Counted from the first letter of the stretch, positions 53,878-63,477 are shown. The stretch: DNA of 64,000 nt from an uncultured Lachnospira sp. (GCA_910585095.1 CAJUBU010000001.1:124001-188000), one strand, 5' to 3'. The notes: a model not told the origin generated them from the letters alone. Numbers and translations are program-made.

Positions 53878-54150
53878 AAATACCTCCATTCCCGCTTTAA
53901 AACGGTTTTTATAGTAGTCCGACTGCAATCAGCAAACCTGTTTCAATATAACTGACTGCCTAAATCTTCCATATTTAATAGTAAATCATGCCTGCCAAAA
54001 TAGCAAGTACTTTTACAAACTATTTTTATAAAAGATAACCCATAAATATTTTCCAAATATTGCCGATATTATTAGTGTTGTTAATAATTATTTATATTAT
54101 GTGCTACCTTATAAATGTGTTCATTGCTGTAATCATTTATGGAGGTCAAA

Positions 54151-55401
54151 ATGATAATTGCAAAAAGTAAAGTTAATCTTGCATCAAACAGAACATACTC
54201 TAATTATTCAGCTCAACAAAACTACACTTCAAACCATGCTGGTATGATTCCAATTAGTCAAACATTTGGAAGAAAACTCACAAACAAATATGTTATAAAC
54301 GAATCTTACAAAGACAGTGAAGATGGTGATTCATACTATTCTCAATATGAAAATCATCAATCTTCCGATTCTATGATGTATGGTGTGTTTTCTTATGCCA
54401 AAAAAGGGGTGCTTTTTAACGCTTATGGCAACGTACTTAACGACAGAGACGCCAATACAGACCAAACCTCTAACAATAACACAGTCTCAGACAACAAAGA
54501 AATTTCAGATAACGCCAATTCTGAAGTCACCAACCAAACAACACAAGAAGAAGCTTTATTAAATTTAAGAAATACTTATAATGAAGTTTCTAACCGATTA
54601 TTTTCAACTTTGATGGATATTCTTAAAAGATTGCGCTTTCGAGGAGGATTTGAAGACAGTTATGCCTACAGGAATTATCAAAAAAATTTGAATAACGACA
54701 ATTCTCTAGTCCTTACAAACAGTTTTTCTCCCTCTGTTTTAACGATTGAACATGGCTATTCTTCTTTTTATGAAGAAAAAGAATGTACAAAATTTAATGG
54801 TGAAGGAACCGTTGTCACAGCCGATGGCAGAGAGATTAAATTTGGATTAAACGTTGAAATGTCACGCTCCTTTACCGAATATAACGAATTAAGCTATGTA
54901 GAAACTTACCCTCAAATTCTTACAGACCCTTTAGTAATTAACCTAGACAGCAATCCTACAACAGTCAGCGACCAGACATTTTTCTTTGATTTAGACTGTG
55001 ATGGAAAAAAGGAAGAAATTGCACAGCTAAATTCTGGAAGCGGTTATCTTGCATTGGATAAAAATAATGATGGTGTTATTAATGATGGCAGTGAGTTATT
55101 TGGACCAAATACTGGCAATGGATTTAAAGAACTTGCCGCATATGACTCTGATGGAAATGGATGGATTGATGAAGCCGATGAAATCTATAGTAAATTAAAA
55201 GTATGGGTTCGAGACAGCGACGGAAAAGAACGCTTACTTTCATTAAAGGAAGCCGATGTTGGCGCAATCTATCTTGGCAGCTCTAAAACGGAATTTTCTT
55301 TGAAAGATGATGAACAAAAACTTGTAGGACAGGTACGCAGCACAGGTGTATATCTTCACGAAAATGGAGAGGCAGGCTCGATACAACAAGTTGATTTTTA
55401 A
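54151..55401 (+). CDS. Calcium-binding-repeat protein
   Basis: 416 residues, unclassified N-terminal region rich in Asn/Ser/Tyr, then EF-hand-like repeats: FFDLDCDGKKEE, LDKNNDGVINDGSELFGPNT, AAYDSDGNGWIDEADEIYSK. Such segments bind Ca2+ and occur in bacterial proteins related to hemolysin-type and FG-GAP/VCBS families. No signal peptide is visible, so secretion (if any) would be non-classical. I do not know the function. The ATG at 54151 has GGAGG 5 bases upstream; an earlier ATG at 54139 is worse. Confidence 0.75.
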   Translation: MIIAKSKVNLASNRTYSNYSAQQNYTSNHAGMIPISQTFGRKLTNKYVINESYKDSEDGDSYYSQYENHQSSDSMMYGVFSYAKKGVLFNAYGNVLNDRDANTDQTSNNNTVSDNKEISDNANSEVTNQTTQEEALLNLRNTYNEVSNRLFSTLMDILKRLRFRGGFEDSYAYRNYQKNLNNDNSLVLTNSFSPSVLTIEHGYSSFYEEKECTKFNGEGTVVTADGREIKFGLNVEMSRSFTEYNELSYVETYPQILTDPLVINLDSNPTTVSDQTFFFDLDCDGKKEEIAQLNSGSGYLALDKNNDGVINDGSELFGPNTGNGFKELAAYDSDGNGWIDEADEIYSKLKVWVRDSDGKERLLSLKEADVGAIYLGSSKTEFSLKDDEQKLVGQVRSTGVYLHENGEAGSIQQVDF

Positions 55402-55431
55402 ATTTTCACAAAACTTAATATAATTTTTTAG

Positions 55432-55527
55432 AGGCTGTTGCAAAATAGAAATTTTATGCTATATATAATAGTTATAATGTCGAAACAAAACTATATATAG
55501 TACTTGAAATTCTTTTTGCAACAGCCT
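55432..55527. terminator. Bidirectional long-stem terminator
   Basis: Perfect 14-bp arms AGGCTGTTGCAAAA / TTTTGCAACAGCCT around a loop with an inner palindrome (CTATATATAG-type). Sits exactly between the convergent genes ending at 55401 and 55582. Confidence 0.7.
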
Positions 55528-55581
55528 ATTCTTTTATTTATATTAGGAAATTTTACTTGAAACATATTTCTTTCTACTGTT

Positions 55582-56547
55582 TCACATTGTCTGCAATTTT
55601 GCAAGCTGTTCTACTTCCTCCACACGAAGCTCTGAACACTCTGCAATTTCTTCAATGGTCAACTTGCCTACTTTTAACATTTTTATTGCTGTTTTGTTTT
55701 TTATTTCATTTTTTCCCTGTTCTATACCCCTATTTAAAATCGTTCTTGCTTCTGTTTCAATCAATGCTCCTCTCATCATATCACCTATACCTTTCTGCAC
55801 ATTCTCATATCGTTGTGCAATTTCTTGAATTACATCTCCAGAAAGCTCTATAATTGTACGCTTATCAAACGCTCCTATCGCTTCTTGACGTTCCAATTCA
55901 TCAAGTCTTTCTAAAATAATCTGATAATCTTCCTTTAATTCTTGTAGCTTTTGTATATTACTATTATATTCTAAAAAATTATTTTCATATGAAAAAATAT
56001 AAAATGGAATCAATATAAACAATCTTTTTTTCAAAATAGTATCTAATGAATATTTTTGCACTTTTATAATTGGTATATCATATTGTACAGTCCCTCCTGG
56101 CGTAACAATGATATATTTCATTTTATTTGGTGTTTTTTTGTAAGTTCTAAAATATAGCACTGCTGTGTTAGGAAATGTTACTGTCAATGTTTCCTCTATA
56201 ATCTCACCTTCGTCAAGCGCTATCTGTGCATCATATTAAAATAAAACTAATTCACTTCGTAAAATAGTTTTATTCAAAAGTCTGATTGTAATTCTTCCAT
56301 CTGGATAACTGCTCTCACACTCTATATGATATTTCTTTATATCTTTTCCAATAATTCTAAAATTTGTATCTGTTATTCGCTCTTTGTCAGGCTTATTTTG
56401 TTGGTCTAAAAAATGTTCATTGGGAAGAAACTGGACTTCTTCATTTCCTGTATAGTTCTCTCCAAAAATCTCATTGACTAGGGGAATAATCCATTTTCGA
56501 CAATCATTTAGAATTGTACGAAATGCCCCATCATATATATTTGCCAT
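55582..56547 (-). pseudogene. Rpn-type nuclease (PD-(D/E)XK) gene with in-frame stop
   Basis: The N-terminal 103 residues (MANIYDGAFRTILNDCRKWI, nuclease-like DTNFRIIG and YHIECESSYPDGRITIR) end at a TAA at 56236-56238. The same frame continues without a shift (YDAQIALDEGEIIEETLTVT) to a long helical C-terminus typical of recombination-promoting nucleases, 322 codons in all. A single nonsense mutation therefore inactivated it, unless the C-terminal part is re-initiated. Members of this family are mobile-element-associated and widely duplicated in Lachnospiraceae. Confidence 0.75.
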
Positions 56548-56599
56548 GCTTTATCCTTTTCTGCTTGGTAGTTTTATCATATCATTTCTTTATTACAAG

Positions 56600-56712
56600 G
56601 TGAACTACCCATTGTCTAAAGCCAATGGGCTTCCTGCTTCGCAGACCTCGTAACCTACTATCTCCACAGGCGTTAATTCGGGCTGAACCGTCCCTATTTG
56701 TATTTTATTTCC
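56600..56712 (-). ncRNA. Candidate omega (right-end) RNA of TnpB
   Basis: The stretch between the tnpB stop and the right end, with hairpin CCCATTG/CAATGGG near the tip, is where the guide RNA of TnpB lies in known IS605 elements. The RNA would overlap the tnpB 3' end and carry its guide from the flanking DNA beyond 56600. Position inferred from family knowledge; no direct evidence of transcription. Confidence 0.4.
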
Positions 56713-57816
56713 TTATGCTATTTGTCGTAATCCTTCTGCTAAAATATTCTTTGCAGCATTAACATCTCTATCATGTTTTGTCCCACAAATTGGACATACC
56801 CATTCCCTTACTGACAAATCTTTTGTACCAGCATTTTGATACCCACAATCAGAGCATATCTGGCTGCTTGCATAGAATGTATCTATTTTGATGTACTGCC
56901 TCCCATTCCATGCCGCCTTATACTCTAATTGTCTTGTCAGCTCATACCAAGATGCATCTGTAATAGACTTTGCCAAATGGTGATTTTTTACCATGTTTTT
57001 TATCTGTAAGTTTTCCGAAACTATCACTTGGTTTTCGCTGATAATCTCATAGGAAACTTTATGCAGATAATCTTTTCTGATATTGGTTATCTTCTTATGG
57101 CATAATGCTATCTTTCTTCTCTGTTTATAATAGTTCTTGCTCTTTTTTTCTTTATGGGCTAACTGTCTTTGCAGCTTTATTAGTTTTTTCTCATATCTTT
57201 TTATTGTATTTGGATTTTTGTACTTTTCTCCATCGGATGTAATACATAAATCTTTTATGCCTAAATCCAGCCCTATCTTCTGCTTTGTATGTAGCAGTTC
57301 CTTTTGTTCTGTTTCCACAAGCACTGACACATAATATTTTCCGCTTGGTACTTGGGAAATTGTGGCTGATTTTATCCTGCCATCAAAGCATCGGTGTATC
57401 TTTGCTTTTACCTCTTTTAACTTTGGCAGTTTTACTTTTCCTTTCTCAAAATCTACCGCAATATTTCCATTTGTGAAGTTCGTTGTATAAGATTTATGAT
57501 TATCATGTTTGCTCTTGAATTTCGGATATCCCGCATGTTCTTTAAAAAATTTCCGATATGCAGAATCCATATTGTAAATGGCATTTGTCAGCGCAAACTT
57601 ATCCACTTCTTTCAGCCATTTGTATTCTTTCTTTAATTCCCTATTACAGTAATTATTGCAATCTGTTTTACTAACAAACTTATTTTCTTTTTCGTAAGCC
57701 TGCTTCCGATAGCAAAGTGTTTGGTTATAAACAAAACGGCAGCAGCCAAATGTTTTTGCTATCTGTATTTTCTGCTCATTATTAGGATATATTCTGTACT
57801 TATATGCTTTTAACAT
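56713..57816 (-). CDS. tnpB: TnpB (IS605 OrfB), RNA-guided nuclease family
   Basis: 367 residues, full length. N-terminal helix-turn-helix domain (MLKAYKYRIYPNNEQKIQIA), RuvC motifs IGLDLGIKDL (Asp), VSENLQIKNM (Glu) and KHDRDVNAAKNI (Asp), and a CxxC...CxxC zinc finger (CSDCGYQNAGTK ... CPICGTKHD). TnpB proteins are RNA-guided nucleases, ancestors of Cas12. All catalytic residues are in place, so it could be active. It lies 17 bp downstream of the damaged tnpA. Confidence 0.92.
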   Translation of the reverse strand: MLKAYKYRIYPNNEQKIQIAKTFGCCRFVYNQTLCYRKQAYEKENKFVSKTDCNNYCNRELKKEYKWLKEVDKFALTNAIYNMDSAYRKFFKEHAGYPKFKSKHDNHKSYTTNFTNGNIAVDFEKGKVKLPKLKEVKAKIHRCFDGRIKSATISQVPSGKYYVSVLVETEQKELLHTKQKIGLDLGIKDLCITSDGEKYKNPNTIKRYEKKLIKLQRQLAHKEKKSKNYYKQRRKIALCHKKITNIRKDYLHKVSYEIISENQVIVSENLQIKNMVKNHHLAKSITDASWYELTRQLEYKAAWNGRQYIKIDTFYASSQICSDCGYQNAGTKDLSVREWVCPICGTKHDRDVNAAKNILAEGLRQIA

Positions 57817-57833
57817 GGACTGTCACCTCCTAT

Positions 57834-58163
57834 CTATCCTTGATTTTCTATATACTTTCGTAGCATTTCTTCAGATATATGATATGTTGTATAACTTTTC
57901 ATCAGGTTTACAATTTTACTGACAGACATTGTTGGTTCTGTTTCTATCATGTAATGGATATGCTCTTTATCCGTTTCCATATACCTAATAATTACATGAT
58001 GTTTTTGGCATATCTCATACCAAAACTGTTTTATATCATCCGATATCTGTTTTGATGCCAACCGTTTCTTTCTATATTTGCATACAAAAATTATATGATA
58101 CTGTAATAAATACTTGTGTCTGTTTTTAGATTTCCATATTCCCATGACACAAGTATAACACAA
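57834..58163 (-). pseudogene. tnpA: TnpA (IS200-type Y1 transposase) with internal deletion
   Basis: 109 residues against about 130-155 for intact proteins. The HUH motif is present in KEHIHYMIETE and the tail EEMLRKYIENQG is normal, but after LMKSYTTYHI the sequence jumps to SEEMLRKYIENQ, so the usual segment of about 30 residues with the FW-x5-GYF motif is missing. Probably inactive. The start may be the internal ATG at residue 7. Confidence 0.75.
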
Positions 58164-58305
58164 ACCACCACTTTTGGCTACCTTAACCCACCGTCTAAGG
58201 CTAGTGGGATTGCGATAGCCATTTTTTCAAGTAATGCAAGTTATTTATTTTTTAATAAAATATAATTTAAATATTAAATATATAATGCTGTTATATAAAA
58301 GTCAA

Positions 58306-58350
58306 TATTAAAAATAAATAAAGTTATGAACAAGCAACAAAACAAATTGT
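58306..58350 (-). repeat. Dispersed intergenic repeat, copy F (inverted, partial)
   Basis: The reverse complement reads AAATAAATATTTACAATTTG followed by TTTTGTTGCTTGTTC, the 5' core of the family. Confidence 0.4.
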
Positions 58351-58365
58351 AAATATTTATTTGAC

Positions 58366-58412
58366 AAAAAAAATCCCTCAACCATATTTTAATATAGTTA
58401 AAGGATTTTTAT
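58366..58412 (-). terminator. Terminator of the RCC1-repeat gene
   Basis: On the minus strand AAAATCC...AAC.ATATT pairs with AATAT.GTT...GGATTTT, followed by eight T. It lies 34 bp after the stop of 58446-62288. Confidence 0.7.
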
Positions 58413-58445
58413 TTTATAATGTCAAGACATGATTAAAGCTGTTTA

Positions 58446-61400
58446 TTATTGTTTTCCAAGCTGTACATTCATTCCTGCACAATATTTAAGCAAGATAACA
58501 GCATCGCGAATATTAAGGACACCATCACCATTAATATCACTTGCCTTTTCACTTAATCTCAAATTGGAATATCCCGCAAGACGTCTCTTTAAAATAACAG
58601 CATCTTGTATATTAATAATGCCATCTTTATTGACATCGCCTATTATACAGATGGTATATCTTTTTGCAATTTCTCCTTTTGAATCAAACAAACAAAGGAT
58701 ATTTCCTGATTGAATGAATGATTTATTATCTGTAATTTCAATATTATCACTATCTACTAATTGAAAACGCTTATGTAATTTTTCTTTTAATTGTTCTACT
58801 GTTGTTTCCGGTGCAATACTACAAATTAGTTCCATATCGTCTAATGTAATATTTCCATCACCAACACCACCTATTAAAAATGTTTTTACATTTGTCCATT
58901 CTGTTTTATTGTTAAAATCAAATGCTAAATTTCCGTTTTCATCTGCTTTTCCTTGATTGATGTATAATATGTTGTCGGCGGATAATAGGTCTTTTCCAGT
59001 TTCTTCTGATTTGACAATGTAAAATATATATTCTACATTAGGAGTTAAGTTAGTAAAACTAGACGATATGGTATCTAAAGCAGTTGGCATGATTTGGTTA
59101 TTTTGGTTGTCCATTAAAGCAACTCTACTATAGGTAGATGAAGTGTATGTTTGCTCGCTAAATGTAGCTTGGCGTGTGGAAGGTGCGGAAGATGGAAGTT
59201 TTACGTTGTCCATGATTTTTATTGGAGTACTGCTATCCTTATATGTTCCATTTCCTAATTGCCCATAACCATTACGTCCCCATAAATATAAACTTCCTTC
59301 TTTCGTTATTGCTGCACTATGATCTCCTCCCAAACTTACACTTGCTACATTATCCATGATTTTTATTGGAGTACTGCTATCCTTATATGTTCCATTTCCT
59401 AATTGTCCATGATCATTATACCCCCATAAATATAAACTTCCTTCTTTTGTTATTGCTGCACTATGATACTCTCCTAAACTTACACTCTCTACATTATCCA
59501 TAATTTTTATTGGAGTTAAACTCTTCTCATTTGTTCCATTTCCTAATTGTCCATCACCATTTCTTCCCCATAAATATAAACTTCCTTCTTTTGTTATTGC
59601 CGCACTATGATACTCTCCTAAACTTACACTCTCTACATTATCCATGATTTTTATTGGAGTTAAACTCTTCTTATTTGTTCCATTTCCTAATTGCCCCCAT
59701 TGATTATCTCCCCATAAATATAAACTTCTTTCTTTTGTTATTGCTGCACCATGCCTAAGTCCTAAACTCACTTTCTCTACATTTTCCATAATTTTTATTG
59801 GGATACTACTACCTTCTGTTGTTCCATTTCCTAATTGTCCATACCTATTATCTCCCCATAAATATAAACTTCCTTCTCTTGTTATTGCTGCACTAGCACC
59901 ACCTAAATTCACACTTGCTACATTTTCCATAATTTTTATTGGGACACTACTACATTGTTCACCCACATGCCATCCCCATAAATATAAAGCTCCTTCTTTT
60001 GTTATTGCTGCACTAGTACCATAGCCTAAACTCACACTCTCTACATTTTCCATAATTTTTATTGGAATACTACTACCTTTTGTTGTTCCATTTCCTAATC
60101 GTCCACCATCATTATCTCCCCATAAATACAAAACTCCTTCTTTTGTTATTGCCGCACTATACCTTCCACTTCCACCTAAACTCACTGTCTGCCTTTGTAT
60201 TTCCAATGTTCCTTGTTCTTTATCTTCATTATTGTTATCACCTGTTCCGCCATTTCCTTCATCTCCACCATCGCCTGTCGTTTCATCTTTGTCCTGCAAT
60301 AGTATAATAAAAATTTCCTTTGCTTTTTTATCAAGTTCAATTGCTTTTCCATCAATCTCTATATCTTTTTTATACATTTTATAGCCTTGCTTAGAAAGAG
60401 TAATTTCGGCTGTTCCCTCATTTAAAAAAATTTCTGCATGACCTTGATTATCGGTTTCATACTCTTGTCCATTGATTGCAATCTTAACATTTCCTAACTT
60501 TTGTCCACCACTATTACATACATCAATCGTAACCTTATATTGATAATATGGACATTTTCCTATTCCATACTTATCAAATGTCAATGAATAATAAAAATCA
60601 CATATCTTATGGCTTAAATTTCCTATATCTTTGTTTAAAGACCATTTATCATTATTTAAAAATTTTATATTTACAGATACATTAGCTTTACCTGTAAGCT
60701 CACCATCAATACATAATCCACATTTATGTTTTATATTTTCTGTATTATCATCTTTAGAATCCATTGTTGCCTTTAACTCTACACCAAATTCTGTCTCTAT
60801 ACCAACTTTAGCAATCTTTTCTGAAATAATTGCAAATTTTGGTTCAAGCGATAGCCCTATAAAAAGAGTTCCTTCTATTTTTAATTGACTATCCCATTTA
60901 GGTGCTGAAGAAATATTTTTTAGTCCGTCATCTGAACTATACCGAAATCCAATCGTAGCGCCTAATTTTCCACTTAATTCAATCTCTATTTTAGCTTGTA
61001 CTACAAAAGATGGAGTAAATTCCAAATAAACTCCTGGACATATTGCCATTCCAATCGTTCCAAGTTCTAATTTTCCTCCCCCTTGTCCTGTTATTTTCAA
61101 TGAGATTTTCATAGAATAATCTAATTTTACCTCAAGATACTGGTAAGAATCTGTTATATAAACTTTTATCTTAGCTTCTGCAGAAAGCTTCAAATTTGAT
61201 GATACTTTTGCATAATTATCTTCATCACCAAATTTTTTCTCTTTTATAGTATATGAAAATGATGTACCATACCAACCTTCTATTTCTTCTTGTGGCATAA
61301 TTCCTTCTTCTGAATATGCCTCCGCTTCATTTGTATCCTCTACCAATCCATTATAAACAACATCTTCATCAAGGCTTGACGTATCTACTGTGGCATCCGA

Positions 61401-62288
61401 CAAATCCCCTGTATTATCAATCTTTACATAATCAAACACTTCATCTAACGCTGTTTCCTGACTATAAATTGTTGCAGTCGTTCCATTTACTACAACCGAA
61501 TCAACCTTTACTATTAATTCTTGTCCATCATATGTATAAGCAAAAATATCACCATTTTTTAAATTTTTAATCGTACTATCAATGTTTTCTAAAACATAAA
61601 CGCCTGTCTCATCATTTGCTGAAACAACAATATTTTTGTTATTTTCTTTTTCAATTTTCTTTACACTGTCCTTGTAAACTGCAAAATTGTTGGTCTTATC
61701 TTCATCTAAATTTAATATTTTATCCTGCTCAAAATCATCTGTTGTTTTTGTAAGAAATTCCTGCATTTCCTTTGTATACAATTCAGACTGGTAAACACTG
61801 CATAATGGTGACATCGTTTCATCAACTAAAAATGCCTTTACCAAAAAATATTGCGGCATCTCCTTTGTTTCCAACGTAACAACTGCATCTTTTGCTGTTT
61901 TTTCTACATCAATCACACCAGAAGCCAATAAATCTTTTCCATCTTCACTATAAATACCTGCAATAAGTCGACAATCTTCTATCACATCGAATGAAACCGT
62001 TGCCATTTTTCCCTCAACAGTAACATCAAAAATCGTATAGCCTTGATTTTCTTGCTGCTCTGTTAATTCCCCATTAATTTCTTTTGCTAAAAGCGAACCT
62101 ACTCCATTATTTCCTGACACTTCAAGCTGTTCTTGTCCCATTGACACAGACTCTACTGCATTAGTTTCATTTTCTTGTGCATAAACATCTTGTACACCAT
62201 CACTTGAAACCCATTGTATAAGTGATGAATGAACTATCATCGCTATTGTTAAAATAATAGCAAATAATTTTCTTTTTGAATTTTTCAT
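58446..62288 (-). CDS. Large secreted protein with seven RCC1 repeats and C-terminal dockerin
   Basis: 1280 residues. A signal peptide (MKNSKRKLFAIILTIAMIVH, cleavage probably near VYA-QE), a long N-terminal beta-rich region, a PEGA-like segment (VKIAINGQEYETDNQGHAEI), then seven RCC1-type repeats of about 48 residues (about 700-1030) each with AAITKEGSLYLWG and GQLGNGT, enough for a full seven-blade propeller. The C-terminus has two type I dockerin repeats (GDVNKDGIINIQDAVILKRR and SDINGDGVLNIRDAVILLKY) that bind Ca2+ and would dock onto a cohesin. It is therefore probably an extracellular scaffold-attached or surface protein; ligand unknown. AAAGGAG precedes the ATG. Confidence 0.88.
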   Translation of the reverse strand: MKNSKRKLFAIILTIAMIVHSSLIQWVSSDGVQDVYAQENETNAVESVSMGQEQLEVSGNNGVGSLLAKEINGELTEQQENQGYTIFDVTVEGKMATVSFDVIEDCRLIAGIYSEDGKDLLASGVIDVEKTAKDAVVTLETKEMPQYFLVKAFLVDETMSPLCSVYQSELYTKEMQEFLTKTTDDFEQDKILNLDEDKTNNFAVYKDSVKKIEKENNKNIVVSANDETGVYVLENIDSTIKNLKNGDIFAYTYDGQELIVKVDSVVVNGTTATIYSQETALDEVFDYVKIDNTGDLSDATVDTSSLDEDVVYNGLVEDTNEAEAYSEEGIMPQEEIEGWYGTSFSYTIKEKKFGDEDNYAKVSSNLKLSAEAKIKVYITDSYQYLEVKLDYSMKISLKITGQGGGKLELGTIGMAICPGVYLEFTPSFVVQAKIEIELSGKLGATIGFRYSSDDGLKNISSAPKWDSQLKIEGTLFIGLSLEPKFAIISEKIAKVGIETEFGVELKATMDSKDDNTENIKHKCGLCIDGELTGKANVSVNIKFLNNDKWSLNKDIGNLSHKICDFYYSLTFDKYGIGKCPYYQYKVTIDVCNSGGQKLGNVKIAINGQEYETDNQGHAEIFLNEGTAEITLSKQGYKMYKKDIEIDGKAIELDKKAKEIFIILLQDKDETTGDGGDEGNGGTGDNNNEDKEQGTLEIQRQTVSLGGSGRYSAAITKEGVLYLWGDNDGGRLGNGTTKGSSIPIKIMENVESVSLGYGTSAAITKEGALYLWGWHVGEQCSSVPIKIMENVASVNLGGASAAITREGSLYLWGDNRYGQLGNGTTEGSSIPIKIMENVEKVSLGLRHGAAITKERSLYLWGDNQWGQLGNGTNKKSLTPIKIMDNVESVSLGEYHSAAITKEGSLYLWGRNGDGQLGNGTNEKSLTPIKIMDNVESVSLGEYHSAAITKEGSLYLWGYNDHGQLGNGTYKDSSTPIKIMDNVASVSLGGDHSAAITKEGSLYLWGRNGYGQLGNGTYKDSSTPIKIMDNVKLPSSAPSTRQATFSEQTYTSSTYSRVALMDNQNNQIMPTALDTISSSFTNLTPNVEYIFYIVKSEETGKDLLSADNILYINQGKADENGNLAFDFNNKTEWTNVKTFLIGGVGDGNITLDDMELICSIAPETTVEQLKEKLHKRFQLVDSDNIEITDNKSFIQSGNILCLFDSKGEIAKRYTICIIGDVNKDGIINIQDAVILKRRLAGYSNLRLSEKASDINGDGVLNIRDAVILLKYCAGMNVQLGKQ
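59203..60186 (-). repeat. Tandem RCC1 coding repeats (about 144-bp units, seven copies)
   Basis: Nearly identical DNA units encode the RCC1 blades; units 6 and 7 (lowest coordinates) differ by very few bases, implying recent duplication, while unit 2 is short and lacks the GQLGNGT part. Confidence 0.85.
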
Positions 62289-62878
62289 ATGCTTGCTCCT
62301 TTAACTATTTTTACTTGTTGTATATTTCATCATAATAAACCAAAATTTTAACTGTTATCTATTTTCATTATGAACACTCTCCTCTCAATTTGCAAATTTC
62401 TGCCTAACAAACATTGTCAATATTTTTAACCTTATCAAGAAAATTTCTTACCTTTTAGGCGAAAGTTAAATTTCCTATTTTGACAGAACTTCAAACTCCT
62501 TCCAAAATCCTGCCAAAATGCTATAAAAAAACAATAAGATTATAAGAAAACAGAAACATAAATTATAAATATCTATTTCACTATAAAATATCCAAATATT
62601 AACAACCTATAATAACAATACGTTTATTATAATCAGTTGTCAAATATTGTTTAAAAATTATTTCTATTTTTAACAAAAAACGGTTGCTCTAAAAAAACAA
62701 TTTAAAATATAGATATTCTTAATATATACTATATTTTATATGTTTTTTATTAAAGCAACCGTTTCTTTAACACTATCTAAAAACATCTCTTCTAATTACT
62801 GCAAAAATTCCAAAGATTTAATTATTTAACAAAATTTTTTCCTCAAATATATGCAAATATTCAAATATGCGCTTATTA
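62289..62878. other. Intergenic region upstream of the RCC1 gene
   Basis: About 590 bases, very AT-rich, no gene. It should contain the promoter of the RCC1 gene; a weak inverted copy of the dispersed repeat core lies near 62545-62582, and a strong terminator at 62678-62764. Confidence 0.6.
62678..62764 (-). terminator. Long-stem terminator downstream of the ClbS-like gene
   Basis: Perfect 11-bp arms AAACGGTTGCT / AGCAACCGTTT, extended by TAAAAAAACA / TGTTTTTTAT, with TTTTG following on the minus strand. Ends the transcript of 62879-63415. Confidence 0.7.
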
Positions 62879-63415
62879 TTATAAACAATTTTTCTTATGC
62901 GCCTTTAACTTTTTTATAGCCCAATCATAATGGCTGGCTGTGACACTGACAAAATAAGACCCTAATGTGCTTCCTCCAACCCATTGATATACGCCCTTTG
63001 AAAATAATTCCTCATTAGAAAATGTTTCTGCTAAACGTAATACTTCATTATGCGTTTTTTCAACCATTTTCTTTGCTTCTTCCAATGATGTGCTTTGATG
63101 CTTTTTCCAAAATTCTATATTCATATCACCATACGTTTTCCAGTTATATGGTTTTGGAATAAATGGTTTATTATCTCCCTTTTGATTAGAATGTACCCAA
63201 TTTAATAAAAGCTGATGCCATTCATATAAATGAATTAAAATATCCCGAAGATTTTTGTCTCGTTTCCAATGTGCTTCTTTCTTTTTTTCATCATCTTCAA
63301 AATCAAAAATAGTTGATAATTCTTTTTGTGTTAATTCAGAAATAAGAATATTTAATTTCTTATAATTATCCTTTGCAGCAGTTACTAAATCTGCCTTTGT
63401 AGTTGGTCTGCCCAT
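62879..63415 (-). CDS. ClbS/DfsB family four-helix protein
   Basis: About 178 residues. The N-terminal MGRPTTKADLVTAAKDNYKK, HWKRDKNLRDILIHLYEWHQ and SHYDWAIKKLK are family hallmarks of DinB-like four-helix bundles of the ClbS/DfsB type. ClbS itself is a cyclopropane hydrolase protecting against colibactin; most members, including this one, have no proven role. The ATG at 63415 has GGAGG 5 bases upstream. Confidence 0.85.
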   Translation of the reverse strand: MGRPTTKADLVTAAKDNYKKLNILISELTQKELSTIFDFEDDEKKKEAHWKRDKNLRDILIHLYEWHQLLLNWVHSNQKGDNKPFIPKPYNWKTYGDMNIEFWKKHQSTSLEEAKKMVEKTHNEVLRLAETFSNEELFSKGVYQWVGGSTLGSYFVSVTASHYDWAIKKLKAHKKNCL

Positions 63416-63477
63416 ATGAACCTCCATTTATTTCAAATATTTGCTTAACTATACCACATATATCCTGACACCTTTTG

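Larger units (their letters stand above)
56600..58215 (-). mobile_element. IS200/IS605-type insertion sequence (tnpA damaged, tnpB intact)
   Basis: Contains divergent-free tnpA-tnpB order on the minus strand and subterminal hairpins: a right-end stem CCCATTG/CAATGGG at about 56608-56630 and a left-end stem CCCAC/GTGGG at about 58190-58212. Ends are approximate because IS605 elements have no target duplication or inverted termini. Confidence 0.7.

Noticed and set aside
59203..60186. Tandem DNA repeats as a non-coding satellite or CRISPR
   Set aside because: The period of about 144 bp and codon-phase conservation show that these are RCC1 protein repeats within one open gene.
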